From: Acidobacteriota bacterium
GTDB lineage: Bacteria; Acidobacteriota; Terriglobia; UBA7540
Assembly: GCA_021789565.1 (NCBI GenBank)
Contig: JAJYJL010000002.1
Coordinates: 1-31,230 of the forward strand
Length of the DNA stretch: 31,230 bases
Direction: 5' to 3'
Position numbers and translations under genes: made by a program. The notes beneath the pieces are model-generated. The model worked only from the letters and a program-made list of their open reading frames with translations, searched no databases and was not told where the DNA came from. Shown here piece by piece: positions 1-7,796 of the stretch (the stretch's first letter is position 1; the number at the start of each line of letters is the position of its first letter).

Positions 1-126
1 TGCAATCTGGTAGGGAATTGTTCTGCGCCCGTCAGCGTTTCAATCAAACTTCTGGAAAGTAGCATTGTAGCATCATCAGGAATGCCGTTTCCGGAAGGCG
101 GCGGCCTCAAGACCAGGGCTTGCCGA

Positions 127-135
127 TGCTATAAT
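127..135 (+). promoter_or_regulatory. Extended -10 promoter of the heme operon
   Basis: A perfect TATAAT hexamer at 130-135 is preceded by TGC at 127-129, which gives the extended -10 form. No good -35 box lies 16-18 bases upstream, as expected for extended -10 promoters. Transcription would start near 142, leaving about 24 bases before the ATG at 166. This would drive the hemX-hemA-hemC-cobA/hemD series. It is a sequence match only. Confidence 0.55.
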
Positions 136-165
136 ATAGAGATTTAGAGAGTTGCAGGTGAGCCT

Positions 166-996
166 ATGTACTCCATTTTCTTGTGGCTGGCCTTAATCCT
201 TTATTTTGTGGGCATCGTCCTGACGGTGCCGTCGGTGATGAAGCATCGCCCGTCGTTGCCCTCATCGGCGCTGGCGGCTCTCGGCCTCGGTCTGGGATTC
301 CACGCCGCCTCCCTGGTTGTAAGAGCGGTGCAATTGGGCCGGCTTCCGGTGATCGACGTCCAGAGCGCGCTTTCGTTTTTTGCGTTCCTGGTAACGCTGG
401 CCTTTTTCCTCGCGTATTTGCGCTACCGGATCAACGTTTTGGGCATCTTCATGCTGCCGCTGGTTTTTGTCTTGACACTGTTCTCGGCGCTTCGGCCGGG
501 GCCGTCTTTCCAGTCGATGGCCTTCCGCAGCGGCTGGCTGATGGTCCACATCAGTTGCATCATGCTGGGCTACGTGGGCTTTTTTCTGACCTTTGTTGCG
601 GCTGTCATGTACCTGATTCAGGAGCGCCAGCTAAAATCCAAGAACCCTCAGGAAACGTATTATCGGCTGCCTTCGCTGGAAGTCTGTGATCAGCTCTACT
701 TCCGCTCGCTCAAATTTGGACTGCCATTCCTGACGGTGGGGATACTGACAGGCTTTGTGTGGGCGGCCCGCGCCTGGCACGGACCGTGGGAACTGGATCC
801 CAAGATCCTGGCAGCACTGATCACCTGGCTCATTTATCTCTTCCTGTTTTCGGCGCGGCTGAGCGGCTCCTGGCCCGGCCGGCTCTCAGCCTACGTGGCT
901 ATCGTAGGATTTGCGGCCATAATGGTGACTTTTGTAGGCATCAGCTTTGTGAGTGGCTGGCACGGGTACATACCCCGGCTGGGCAAAGCCCCCTGA
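166..996 (+). CDS. HemX/CcsA-like cytochrome c assembly membrane protein
   Basis: Integral membrane protein of 276 residues with about eight hydrophobic segments, beginning at residues 2-22. Near residue 210 it carries a WELDPK motif followed by a long hydrophobic helix, which resembles the WxxDPK part of the tryptophan-rich CcsA/CcmC heme-handling family. The position directly before hemA matches the HemX protein found upstream of hemA in many bacteria. HemX proteins are reported to affect glutamyl-tRNA reductase levels, while CcsA proteins deliver heme for cytochrome c maturation. The sequence alone does not separate these roles. The ATG at 166 follows the promoter at 127-135 closely. The family is fairly sure; the exact function is inferred from position. 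Confidence 0.8.
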   Translation: MYSIFLWLALILYFVGIVLTVPSVMKHRPSLPSSALAALGLGLGFHAASLVVRAVQLGRLPVIDVQSALSFFAFLVTLAFFLAYLRYRINVLGIFMLPLVFVLTLFSALRPGPSFQSMAFRSGWLMVHISCIMLGYVGFFLTFVAAVMYLIQERQLKSKNPQETYYRLPSLEVCDQLYFRSLKFGLPFLTVGILTGFVWAARAWHGPWELDPKILAALITWLIYLFLFSARLSGSWPGRLSAYVAIVGFAAIMVTFVGISFVSGWHGYIPRLGKAP

Positions 997-1066
997 GGTG
1001 ATGTAGCTCACATACGCTAGCACCGAAGTGGCGGAGAATATTGAGTACCGGTGACGTGAAACGAAG

Positions 1067-2332
1067 ATGAACCTCGCTTTAATGGGAGTCAACCATCGGA
1101 CGGCCCCAGTGGAAGTCCGGGAACGGATGAGCATTCCGGAATCGCGCCTGCGAGAGGCCATTTCCGACCTGTTGCACCGTGATGGCATTAACGAGGGCCT
1201 AATCCTTTCCACCTGCAATCGCGTGGAAGTCATCGCCAGCGTCCGGGACCATGTTGCGCCGGAACCCATCATCCGCAGGTTCCTGGCCGATCACCATCAT
1301 TGCAATCTGGCGGAATACGAAAACCACTTCTACTATCACCGCCAGCAGGAAGCCATCGAACACCTGTTCCGGGTGGCTTCAAGCCTGGACTCGATGATCG
1401 TTGGCGAGCCTCAGATTCTTGGGCAGTTGAAGCAGGCTTATAACGCGGCCCGTGAGGTCGGGGCGCTGAATGGTACCCTGAACGAAATCAGCCTGCAGGC
1501 GCTGGCCGTGGCCCGCAAGGTCCGGCGAAACACCGCCATCGGGGCCTCTGCGGTTTCAGTTTCTTTTGCAGCCGTTGAGCTGGCGCGCAAGATTTTCGGC
1601 GACCTGACCGGGAAAACCATCCTGGTCCTTGGCGCGGGCAAAATGAGCGAGGTCGCTGCCAGGAACCTGATCCGGAGCGGTGCAGGCGCCATTCTGGTGG
1701 CAAATCGCACCTATGACCGCGCGGTGGAGCTGGCCAGGGCCTTCCACGGCACGGCCATCCGTTTTGAACAGATGCTGGACCACGTGGAAAAATCCGACAT
1801 CGTGATTTGCTCGACGGCTGCACCGCACTACGTGATCCACCGCCACCATGCAGAACAATGGCTCGCGGCGCGAAAGAACCGGCCGATGTTTTTTGTGGAT
1901 ATTTCAGTGCCGCGCAACATCGATCCAGCCGTGAATGAACTTGATAACGCCTTCCTTTACGATATTGACGATCTCGGCCAGGTGGTGGAAGCCAATAAGA
2001 AACAGCGCGAGCGCGAAGCCGTCTGGGCGGAAGAAATTATTCAGCAGGAAGTACAGAAGGCCATGCGCCGCCTCGCTTCGCGGGAGATTGTGCCCACGAT
2101 TGTGGCCCTGGAACAGAGACTCGAAACCATTCGAGAAAATGAGCTTGAGCGTTATCGCGGCCGATTGAACGAGCTGACGCCTCAGCAGCGCGAGGCCGTT
2201 GACGCTCTGACGCACGGCATCCTGAACAAAATCCTCCACGGCCCGATCACCGAACTCAAGAGCGGCGTTGGCCGCCCCGAACAGAGTTCGCTGGTATACA
2301 TGGTCCGCAAAATGTTCGGTGTGGCCGAGTGA
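1067..2332 (+). CDS. hemA: Glutamyl-tRNA reductase
   Basis: Cytoplasmic NADPH-dependent enzyme that reduces glutamyl-tRNA(Glu) to glutamate-1-semialdehyde, the first committed step of the C5 tetrapyrrole route. The 421-residue length is usual for the family. The N-terminal catalytic domain has the STCNRVEV motif with nucleophilic Cys50, and a GEPQILGQ motif lies near residue 113. The NADPH-binding domain has a glycine-rich VLGAGKMSEVAARNL segment near residue 187. The C-terminal helical dimerisation region includes the charged segment ending in REAVDALTHGILNKILH. It follows the HemX-like gene by 70 bases and precedes hemC by 101 bases, so it is probably in the same operon. All key residues I can place are present. 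Confidence 0.96.
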   Translation: MNLALMGVNHRTAPVEVRERMSIPESRLREAISDLLHRDGINEGLILSTCNRVEVIASVRDHVAPEPIIRRFLADHHHCNLAEYENHFYYHRQQEAIEHLFRVASSLDSMIVGEPQILGQLKQAYNAAREVGALNGTLNEISLQALAVARKVRRNTAIGASAVSVSFAAVELARKIFGDLTGKTILVLGAGKMSEVAARNLIRSGAGAILVANRTYDRAVELARAFHGTAIRFEQMLDHVEKSDIVICSTAAPHYVIHRHHAEQWLAARKNRPMFFVDISVPRNIDPAVNELDNAFLYDIDDLGQVVEANKKQREREAVWAEEIIQQEVQKAMRRLASREIVPTIVALEQRLETIRENELERYRGRLNELTPQQREAVDALTHGILNKILHGPITELKSGVGRPEQSSLVYMVRKMFGVAE

Positions 2333-2433
2333 CGCACTGCATCAACGGGGCATTTTGAATTCGTCCATATCTTTGCAGCTATCGGGAATGGTTCCGGGAT
2401 CCCCGCGAACATTTTAAACTTATTGCCAACCTC

Positions 2434-3345
2434 ATGAAGATCACGATCGGATCACGCGGCAGCGCACTGGCTTTGTGGCAGGCAAACTGGGTCAAAGACC
2501 GTCTGGCGTCCGCCGGCCACGAAATCACAATCAAGATCATCAAGACCAGTGGTGACAAGCTCCAGAATGCTGCCCTTGCAGCGTCCGGGACCAAGGGGCT
2601 GTTTATCAAGGAAATTGAAGAGGCGCTCCTGGCCGGGCAGGTGGACGTGGCCGTGCATAGCATGAAAGACCTCCCCACCGATCTGCCTGAGGGTCTGGGG
2701 GTGGCGGCGGTCCCTGAGCGCGAGGATCCACACGATGCTCTTGTTTCAAAGGGCGGTCTGAGGTTCGAGGACCTGCCGGCCGGAGCGCGCATCGGCACCA
2801 GCAGCCTGCGGCGACAGTCGCAACTGCTGGCCTTGCGTCCAGATCTGAAAGTTGTTCCGATGCGGGGCAATGTGGACACACGTCTGCACAAACTCGAACG
2901 AGGCGACTGTGAAGCCCTGGTGCTTGCCGGCGCGGGATTGAAACGCCTGGGGTTTGCGTCGCACATCACAAGCTGGTTCAGTGAGTCCGAAGTATGCCCG
3001 GCAGTGGGCCAGGGCGCGCTTGCCATTGAAATCAAAATGCAGAATACAGCCGTGGGCGAGGTGGTTGCGCAGCTCGACCATCCCTGCACTCATCAGGCTG
3101 TCCGCGCGGAAAGGGCCATGCTGGAAGAGCTGGGCGGCGGGTGCCAGCTTCCCATCGCGGCGTATGCGAAACTCGACTCCGGAAATTTGAATCTGACAGG
3201 CATGGTTGCCGACCCTGATGGCACGCGACTGCTCAGGGCCTGCGCCAGCGGGAAGCGTGAAAATCCGGAAAACTTGGGGAAACAGGTGGCGGAGGACCTC
3301 TGTCGCCAGGGCGCGAGCGAACTGCTCAACGCTCCCGATCATTGA
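2434..3345 (+). CDS. hemC: Porphobilinogen deaminase (hydroxymethylbilane synthase)
   Basis: Cytoplasmic enzyme that joins four porphobilinogen molecules into hydroxymethylbilane. The 303-residue length is typical. It starts with the family N-terminus MKITIGSRGSALALWQ. The catalytic aspartate lies in the HSMKDLPT motif (Asp79). The substrate-binding arginines are in GTSSLRRQSQL (about 121-131) and MRGNVDTRL. The cysteine that carries the dipyrromethane cofactor is Cys237 in ELGGGCQLP. It is the third gene of the heme block and needs the downstream HemD domain to give the type III isomer. The stop codon lies in the loop of a GC-rich inverted repeat, listed separately. Confidence 0.96.
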   Translation: MKITIGSRGSALALWQANWVKDRLASAGHEITIKIIKTSGDKLQNAALAASGTKGLFIKEIEEALLAGQVDVAVHSMKDLPTDLPEGLGVAAVPEREDPHDALVSKGGLRFEDLPAGARIGTSSLRRQSQLLALRPDLKVVPMRGNVDTRLHKLERGDCEALVLAGAGLKRLGFASHITSWFSESEVCPAVGQGALAIEIKMQNTAVGEVVAQLDHPCTHQAVRAERAMLEELGGGCQLPIAAYAKLDSGNLNLTGMVADPDGTRLLRACASGKRENPENLGKQVAEDLCRQGASELLNAPDH

Positions 3346-3356
3346 TGCCGGGAGCG
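3330..3356 (+). terminator. GC-rich hairpin across the hemC stop codon
   Basis: CGCTCCCG at 3330-3337 pairs perfectly with CGGGAGCG at 3349-3356, giving an 8-bp stem with an 11-base loop that contains the hemC stop codon (3343-3345). Only a broken T-rich stretch follows (TTTCCTGTT), so it is a weak rho-independent terminator at best. It may reduce read-through into cobA-hemD or protect the hemC mRNA end. Function is inferred. Confidence 0.45.
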
Positions 3357-3400
3357 TTTCCTGTTGATCCCCTCATTTGCGCCAACCCTCCGGCGCCTGA

Positions 3401-4948
3401 ATGGTTGATATGACCGGAAAAGTTTATCTTGTCGGCGCTGGGCCGGGCGATATCGGACTCCTGACGCTCAAGGGCAAAGATGCCCTTGAACGCGCTGGCT
3501 CCGTCATCTACGACTTTCTTGCCAATGAAGACCTCCTGCGCTACGCGCCCTCAGGTTGCGAGAAGATTTGCGTGGGCAAGCGGCCTGGCGAAAAAACGCT
3601 TCTCCAGGAAGAGATCAATGATTTGCTTGTAAGCAAGGCGGCTGAAGGAAAAGTTGTGGTCCGACTGAAAGGCGGAGATCCTTTTATTTTCGGACGCGGG
3701 GGAGAAGAAGCCCAGGCTCTGGCGCGGGCGGGAATTCCATTTGAAGTGGTCCCGGGAATTTCTTCGGGATTTGCCGCGCCGGCTTACGCTGGAATTCCCC
3801 TAACCCATCGGGAATTGTCATCGAGTGTTGCTTTTCTGACCGGCCACGAAGACCCCTCCAAATCTTCCAGCAGTATCGACTGGGCAAGGCATGCCAAAGG
3901 AGCAGACACGCTGGTGCTTTTCATGGGGGTCCGCAACCTGGCGGAAATCAGCGCGGCCCTCATCAGCGAGGGCCGGAGGGGAAACACCCCTGTTGCCGTC
4001 ATTCGTTGGGGAAGCCGCGCGCAGCAGCAAACCGTAACGGGAACCCTGGCGGATATCGCCGCCAGGGCTGAGGGCATTGAAGCGCCCGCTGTCGTCGTGG
4101 TGGGAGACGTTGTTGGCCTGCATGATGAATTGAATTGGTTTGAGAGCCTTCCGCTTTTCGGGAAACGCATTGTGACAACACGCGCGCGCGAGCAATCCGG
4201 CGCACTCAAGGAAGCGCTGAGAGAACTGGGCGCAGAAGCCGTCGAGGTCCCGGCCATTGAGATTCTCGATCCGCAATCCTGGCAACCCATGGACCAGGCC
4301 ATCGGCCGGTTGGATGAATTTGATTATCTCGTGTTCACATCAGCCAACGGCGTCAAGAAATTCCTGGGCCGCCTTCAGGTGTGCGGACGCGACGTGCGCG
4401 ACCTGAAAGGACTCCAGATCGGCGCCATCGGACCGGGCACGGCGGCTGAACTGGCCGCCACCGGTATCCGCGTCGATTTCATGCCCCGGGAATACAGGGC
4501 GGAGGGTCTGATGGAGCATTTTAATGACCTTGATGTTCGCGGGAAGGGTTTCCTGATTCCACGGGCGAAGGTTGCCCGGGATATCCTCCCCCGCACGCTC
4601 GAGGAGCGGGGGGCGCGTGTCGAAGTTGTCGAAGCCTATGAAACCGTGCGGCCCGGGTTTGCCCCGGGGGAACTCGAGCGGCTGCTCACACCCGCGCCGG
4701 ACGTGATCACTTTCACCAGTTCGTCCACCGTAACCAACTTTGTGAAGCTGATAGAGAGTGAAAATCTTCGCGCGGTCCTGGAAGAAGTTGCCATCGCATC
4801 GATTGGCCCCATCACCTCCGAAACGGTCCGGAAGCATGGCTTGAAAGTTTCAATTGAGGCCGTGGATTCGACAATTGCAGGCCTTGTCCAGGCCCTGCAA
4901 GGCTACTTCCGCTCTTCAACGCGGATAGCTTCCGGCCCGCGCTCCTGA
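3401..4948 (+). CDS. cobA-hemD: Fused uroporphyrinogen-III C-methyltransferase / uroporphyrinogen-III synthase
   Basis: Bifunctional protein of 515 residues. Residues about 5-245 are a SUMT domain (CobA type). They show the VGAGPGDIGLLTLKG start, the VVRLKGGDPFIFGRGGEE loop, PGISSGFAAPAYAGIPLTHR and an AFLTGHE segment. This domain methylates uroporphyrinogen III twice with S-adenosylmethionine to precorrin-2, leading to siroheme or cobalamin. Residues about 250-505 are a HemD domain, beginning KRIVTTRAREQSGALKEAL, with FTSANGVKKF near 310 and a TFTSSSTVTNF motif near 445. HemD closes hydroxymethylbilane to uroporphyrinogen III. The protein therefore sits at the branch between heme and siroheme. 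ATG codons at 3401 and 3410 are both possible starts, and neither has a strong ribosome binding site. Confidence 0.94.
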   Translation: MVDMTGKVYLVGAGPGDIGLLTLKGKDALERAGSVIYDFLANEDLLRYAPSGCEKICVGKRPGEKTLLQEEINDLLVSKAAEGKVVVRLKGGDPFIFGRGGEEAQALARAGIPFEVVPGISSGFAAPAYAGIPLTHRELSSSVAFLTGHEDPSKSSSSIDWARHAKGADTLVLFMGVRNLAEISAALISEGRRGNTPVAVIRWGSRAQQQTVTGTLADIAARAEGIEAPAVVVVGDVVGLHDELNWFESLPLFGKRIVTTRAREQSGALKEALRELGAEAVEVPAIEILDPQSWQPMDQAIGRLDEFDYLVFTSANGVKKFLGRLQVCGRDVRDLKGLQIGAIGPGTAAELAATGIRVDFMPREYRAEGLMEHFNDLDVRGKGFLIPRAKVARDILPRTLEERGARVEVVEAYETVRPGFAPGELERLLTPAPDVITFTSSSTVTNFVKLIESENLRAVLEEVAIASIGPITSETVRKHGLKVSIEAVDSTIAGLVQALQGYFRSSTRIASGPRS

Positions 4949-5004
4949 TGGAAAAGGCCGCAGCCAGTTGAATTCCTGAAGAGATTATCCGCCGGAGGAA
5001 GTTC

Positions 5005-5778
5005 TCAGAGGTTCAGCAGTTCCCGAAGCTTTCGAGTCTGGGCCCGGCTCACCGGAATTTCTGTTTCCTGGCGGTCCTGCATCTTCAACTGATAGGAACT
5101 CTTAAACCACGGAACCACCTCTTTGATTCGGTTGATGTTTACGAGGTAGGAGCGATGGACGCGCCAGAAAATGTTGGGATCCAGGTTGTTTTGCATTTCT
5201 TCTACGGTGCGGAAATTCGACTGTCCTTCAAGGTCCTTTGTCACAATCCTGATCACGCCATCTTCAATGGTGGCATAAATAATGTCTGAAGAGTCCACCA
5301 GGACCATACGGTTTCCACTCTTGACAACCAGCTTGCTGGATTGCACGGCAGGGCGTTCTTCAATCATGTGCACCAACCGATCCAGCTTCTGGAAGGCGGC
5401 TGCAGACGCCTCCACCATCCCACGCACTCGCTGCAAGGCTTTTTCGAGCCGGCTCCGCTCGATGGGCTTCAGTAGATAGTCGACGGCGTTCACCTCAAAC
5501 GCTCGCACGGCATAGTGGTCGTACGCTGTGACAAAAATGAAATAAGGCAGGCGGGCGTTTCGGTCAAGCAGCTTCTTAATGACTCCAAAACCATCCAGGC
5601 CGGGCATTTGAACGTCCATGAATACGAGGTTGGGGCCCAACTCGCGAATCAGGCCCACTGCCTCCACGCCGTTCTTTCCCTGCCCGATGATCTCGACGTC
5701 CGGAATCTGCTTCAGCAGGTATGCCAGTTCATCCCTTGCTGGTTGCTCATCATCCACAATGAGAGCGGATATCTTCAT
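5005..5778 (-). CDS. LytTR-family response regulator
   Basis: Two-component response regulator of 257 residues. The receiver domain (about 1-120) has the acidic pair in VDDEQ (9-11), phosphoacceptor Asp55 in FMDVQMP, Thr84 in FVTAYD and Lys104 in LLKPIE. A linker leads to a LytTR DNA-binding domain (about 155-257), ending in the family-typical segments FWRVHRSYLVNINRI and IPVSRAQTRKLRELL. Such proteins bind DNA through the LytTR fold and often answer to LytS-type membrane kinases. No kinase gene is present nearby, so it is an orphan in this window. It converges on cobA-hemD (56-base gap) and diverges from the gene at 6031. An extended -10 element lies upstream. Confidence 0.92.
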   Translation of the reverse strand: MKISALIVDDEQPARDELAYLLKQIPDVEIIGQGKNGVEAVGLIRELGPNLVFMDVQMPGLDGFGVIKKLLDRNARLPYFIFVTAYDHYAVRAFEVNAVDYLLKPIERSRLEKALQRVRGMVEASAAAFQKLDRLVHMIEERPAVQSSKLVVKSGNRMVLVDSSDIIYATIEDGVIRIVTKDLEGQSNFRTVEEMQNNLDPNIFWRVHRSYLVNINRIKEVVPWFKSSYQLKMQDRQETEIPVSRAQTRKLRELLNL

Positions 5779-5834
5779 TGTGTACCTTCCAGTTTCCTGT
5801 TGACTCCCAAACCGATGAGTCCAATACGAGAATT

Positions 5835-5843
5835 AGTATATCA
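5835..5843 (-). promoter_or_regulatory. Candidate extended -10 promoter of the LytTR regulator gene
   Basis: Read on the minus strand, the sequence is TGA-TATACT: an extended -10 with five of six consensus bases in the hexamer (plus-strand AGTATA at 5835-5840). No convincing -35 element is visible. The leader to the ATG at 5778 would be about 50 bases. Confidence 0.35.
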
Positions 5844-6030
5844 GCCTGCAGAAAGCCTTGATACGCCCCAGCGTTCACAGAACGGGTCTGGTTCGCTTTG
5901 TAGTCCCGGCCAGGAATTCCCTTCCCGGGGGGCTGAATTGTGATACGATGTGCCGGAAAAAGGGCCTCTTGAATTCTGGAAGGAGGTCCATTCTCTACCT
6001 TACGCAAGCCCGTTTTAGAAAGGAGCGGCC

Positions 6031-6462
6031 ATGAAACGCCGAATCCTGACGGTCATTCTTGCAGGGCCTTTGTTGTTCGGGCTGCCTATCCTTCAAGCAC
6101 TCCACGGTCAAACCTGCAATGACGACGAGGGAATGGTTAAAAGTTATGTGCAAGGCATAACCGATCTGGTGGGAACGGTTAAGAAAGAAAGCCTCTCTGA
6201 TTTCACAAAGGACTACCACCAGCAAAGTTGTATTACGCGGCTTACGCTTTCTTTGGGCATCATTGACAGCCTCATCGATTGCCTGAACAAGGCGGCGAAA
6301 AATCCCGCAGCCACCCCGGACCAGATCGCTGCGGTCAAAGGCAAGATTGAGAAGTATGTTAAGCTCAAGTCTGAGCTTGAGCAGGACCGCGACACCCTGA
6401 AGGCTGCCAAGGACACCAAGACGGCCAAATCTATTATTGAGCAATTTGTCATCTCAGCCTGA
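6031..6462 (+). CDS. Small secreted protein of unknown function
   Basis: Protein of 143 residues that I do not recognise. It starts with a clear signal peptide: a KRR n-region, a hydrophobic core at about 5-22, and likely cleavage after the ALHGQ region near residue 27-28. The mature part of about 115 residues is mostly helical and charged. It has three cysteines, one close to the new N-terminus, one in QQSCITR and one in LIDCLNK, so a disulfide is possible. The C-terminal half is lysine-rich and coiled-coil-like (ELEQDRDTLKAAKDTKTAKS). A strong Shine-Dalgarno AAGGAG stands about 6 bases before the ATG. It is transcribed away from the LytTR regulator gene, and the NUDIX gene follows about 95 bases later. 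Confidence 0.75.
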   Translation: MKRRILTVILAGPLLFGLPILQALHGQTCNDDEGMVKSYVQGITDLVGTVKKESLSDFTKDYHQQSCITRLTLSLGIIDSLIDCLNKAAKNPAATPDQIAAVKGKIEKYVKLKSELEQDRDTLKAAKDTKTAKSIIEQFVISA

Positions 6463-6511
6463 CCAGCCGGAACGCTCGTTCTGCAGGGGTGCTTTCATTC
6501 AAGTAAACGCC

Positions 6512-6527
6512 GCGGGAATTTTCCCGC
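6512..6527. repeat. Short perfect inverted repeat upstream of the NUDIX gene
   Basis: GCGGGAATTTTCCCGC is a perfect 16-base palindrome, which could be an operator or an RNA hairpin of 6 bp with a 4-base loop. No T-run follows on either strand, so it is not a rho-independent terminator. It ends about 30 bases before the NUDIX start codon and overlaps the expected 5' leader. Confidence 0.35.
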
Positions 6528-6557
6528 CGCAGAGTGAGGGAGGAAACTGTTTTCCCC

Positions 6558-7085
6558 ATGCGATTCCAGGTTCGCATCCTCAAAAGTGAGAATGTTTATA
6601 AAGGGCGAGTCATTCGCGTAAGTCTTGATCGCGTAGTTGAACCCGGAGGCGTTGAAGCTTTCCGTGAAGTTGTGGTCCACCATGGTTCGGTTGTTATAAT
6701 CCCCAGGCTTCCAAACGGGAACATCATTCTGGTTCGCCAATATCGATACCCAGCCCGTAAACGCCTGTGGGAACTGGTTGCAGGATCCATGGAGCCGGGT
6801 GAGAGCGTTATTCGTGCGGCCCGCCGGGAACTGCAGGAAGAAACGGGTTACACGGCAGGTATATTGAAGCGTCTTATCTCCTTTTATCCCAGTCCCGGCT
6901 TTTTGACCGAAAAGATGCATTTGGTGGAAGCGCGGGATTTAAAGCCTTCAGCAGCAAACCCCGAAGATGACGAGAGGATCGAGGTGGGAGAATTTTCGAA
7001 AAATCAGCTTGGCAAGCTACTGCGCGAGAAGAGAATCATCGATGGGAAAACGCTGGTGGGTTTGCTGTGGGACCGTTGGCGTTGA
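6558..7085 (+). CDS. NUDIX hydrolase, ADP-ribose pyrophosphatase-like
   Basis: Cytoplasmic hydrolase of 175 residues that would cleave a nucleoside diphosphate linked to another group, probably ADP-ribose or an ADP-sugar. The NUDIX box is complete at about residues 76-98: GSMEPGE, seven residues, then RELQEETGY, fitting Gx5Ex7REUxEExGU with all metal-binding glutamates. The VVHHGSVVIIP and ILVRQYRYP segments before the box are typical of the ADP-ribose pyrophosphatase branch. I chose the ATG at 6558 because GGAGGAA lies about 12 bases upstream. A GTG at 6534 would add eight residues and include that ribosome binding site in the coding region. The exact substrate cannot be read from sequence. 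Confidence 0.9.
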   Translation: MRFQVRILKSENVYKGRVIRVSLDRVVEPGGVEAFREVVVHHGSVVIIPRLPNGNIILVRQYRYPARKRLWELVAGSMEPGESVIRAARRELQEETGYTAGILKRLISFYPSPGFLTEKMHLVEARDLKPSAANPEDDERIEVGEFSKNQLGKLLREKRIIDGKTLVGLLWDRWR

Positions 7086-7153
7086 GGCATCAGCAGGGCT
7101 AACCATTGTCACTTCTATAGTTTGAGCGTCTCTACTTAAAAGTCAATATTCTC

Positions 7154-7181
7154 TTGACATGGGGATTCCTAAATATATACT
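7154..7181 (+). promoter_or_regulatory. Near-consensus sigma-70 promoter of the cold-shock gene
   Basis: TTGACA at 7154-7159 (six of six) and TATACT at 7176-7181 (five of six) are separated by 16 bases. Transcription should begin near 7187-7190, giving a leader of about 145 bases before the cold-shock GTG start. This is the strongest -35/-10 pair I found in the window. Confidence 0.75.
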
Positions 7182-7189
7182 TAGTCGCC

Positions 7190-7278
7190 AGGGAGTTTGT
7201 GCAGTGTTCGTAGCGGACGATAGTTCCTCTTGAAGGGAGGGCCGGGAATCCATGGTGGTTCCCGGCTTTTTCCTTTTT
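7190..7278 (+). ncRNA. Candidate short leader RNA of the cold-shock gene
   Basis: The promoter at 7154-7181 and the terminator-like hairpin ending at 7278 bracket about 90 bases with no credible reading frame. A small hairpin (CCTCT-TGAAG-GGAGG, 7226-7240) precedes the terminator stem. If the terminator works, a stable small RNA of about 90 nucleotides would accumulate and only read-through would make the cold-shock mRNA. I recognise no known RNA family. It may simply be the 5' untranslated region. Confidence 0.4.
7241..7278 (+). terminator. Rho-independent terminator or attenuator in the cold-shock leader
   Basis: GCCGGGAA at 7241-7248 pairs perfectly with TTCCCGGC at 7259-7266 (8-bp stem, 10-base loop), followed by TTTTTCCTTTTT at 7267-7278. 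This is the classical intrinsic terminator layout. It lies downstream of the promoter and 57 bases before the cold-shock start, so it can act as an attenuator. It could also stop transcripts from the NUDIX gene 155 bases upstream. Confidence 0.65.
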
Positions 7279-7334
7279 GGACATTTCACAGGGGCTATCG
7301 AGCACCAATGCTCGGCGACTAAGGAGGGACGGAA

Positions 7335-7544
7335 GTGGCACGACTTCAAGGTAAAGTAAAATGGTTTAATAACAGTAAGGGATACGGCTTCATCGGGCTG
7401 GATGAGGGCGCCGATGTATTTGTACATTATTCAGCAATTGAAGGTGACGGATTCAAGTCACTGCAAGAAGGAGATTCCGTCGAGTTTGAGATTGTCCAGG
7501 GCCAAAAGGGTCCCCAAGCCGACAAAGTGACAAAACTCGGGTAA
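7335..7544 (+). CDS. csp: Cold-shock domain protein (CspA family)
   Basis: Single-domain nucleic-acid-binding protein of 69 residues, the usual length of bacterial Csp proteins. It has RNP1 as KGYGFI (15-20) and RNP2 as VFVHY (28-32) in the five-strand OB fold. These proteins bind single-stranded RNA and DNA, melt RNA structure and can act as antiterminators. The start is GTG at 7335, with a strong AAGGAGG ribosome binding site at 7321-7327, seven bases away. A stem-loop (CGAGC at 7299-7303 with GCTCG at 7310-7314) lies just before it. The long structured leader, with its own promoter and terminator-like hairpin, suggests post-initiation control, which is common for csp genes. Confidence 0.95.
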   Translation: MARLQGKVKWFNNSKGYGFIGLDEGADVFVHYSAIEGDGFKSLQEGDSVEFEIVQGQKGPQADKVTKLG

Positions 7545-7796
7545 AATAGATGGGCTCACAATCGGGGCTTGAATCAGCGTTCAAAAGCAGGTCACTTTCG
7601 GCGAGGCACCAGGGCGCTCGTTCATTTCTTGACATTTTTTTACAAGCATATGCGCTGAAATGCTTTAGAATAGAGGCTTCTTGCGGATTGTCTCAATTCA
7701 AAGGAGGGACCTCTAATCTTGCACAGTAGAAATTCATCAGGTGAAGTTCAGCACGCCCGAGGCGAGAATATCTCGATAGCCATAGGGAGGAAGCTA

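Noticed and set aside
1..165. Possible end of an upstream gene or RNA at the window start.
   Set aside because: Only the promoter at 127-135 is supported; no frame or RNA structure could be recognised.
7190..7278. Known small RNA families (6S, tmRNA, SRP RNA) for the csp leader.
   Set aside because: Length and sequence do not fit any family I know, so it is reported only as an unassigned leader RNA.
7629..7671. TTGACA before the VirB10-like gene as a promoter.
   Set aside because: No -10 at a proper distance; TAGAAT is 31 bases away and CATATG only about 13.
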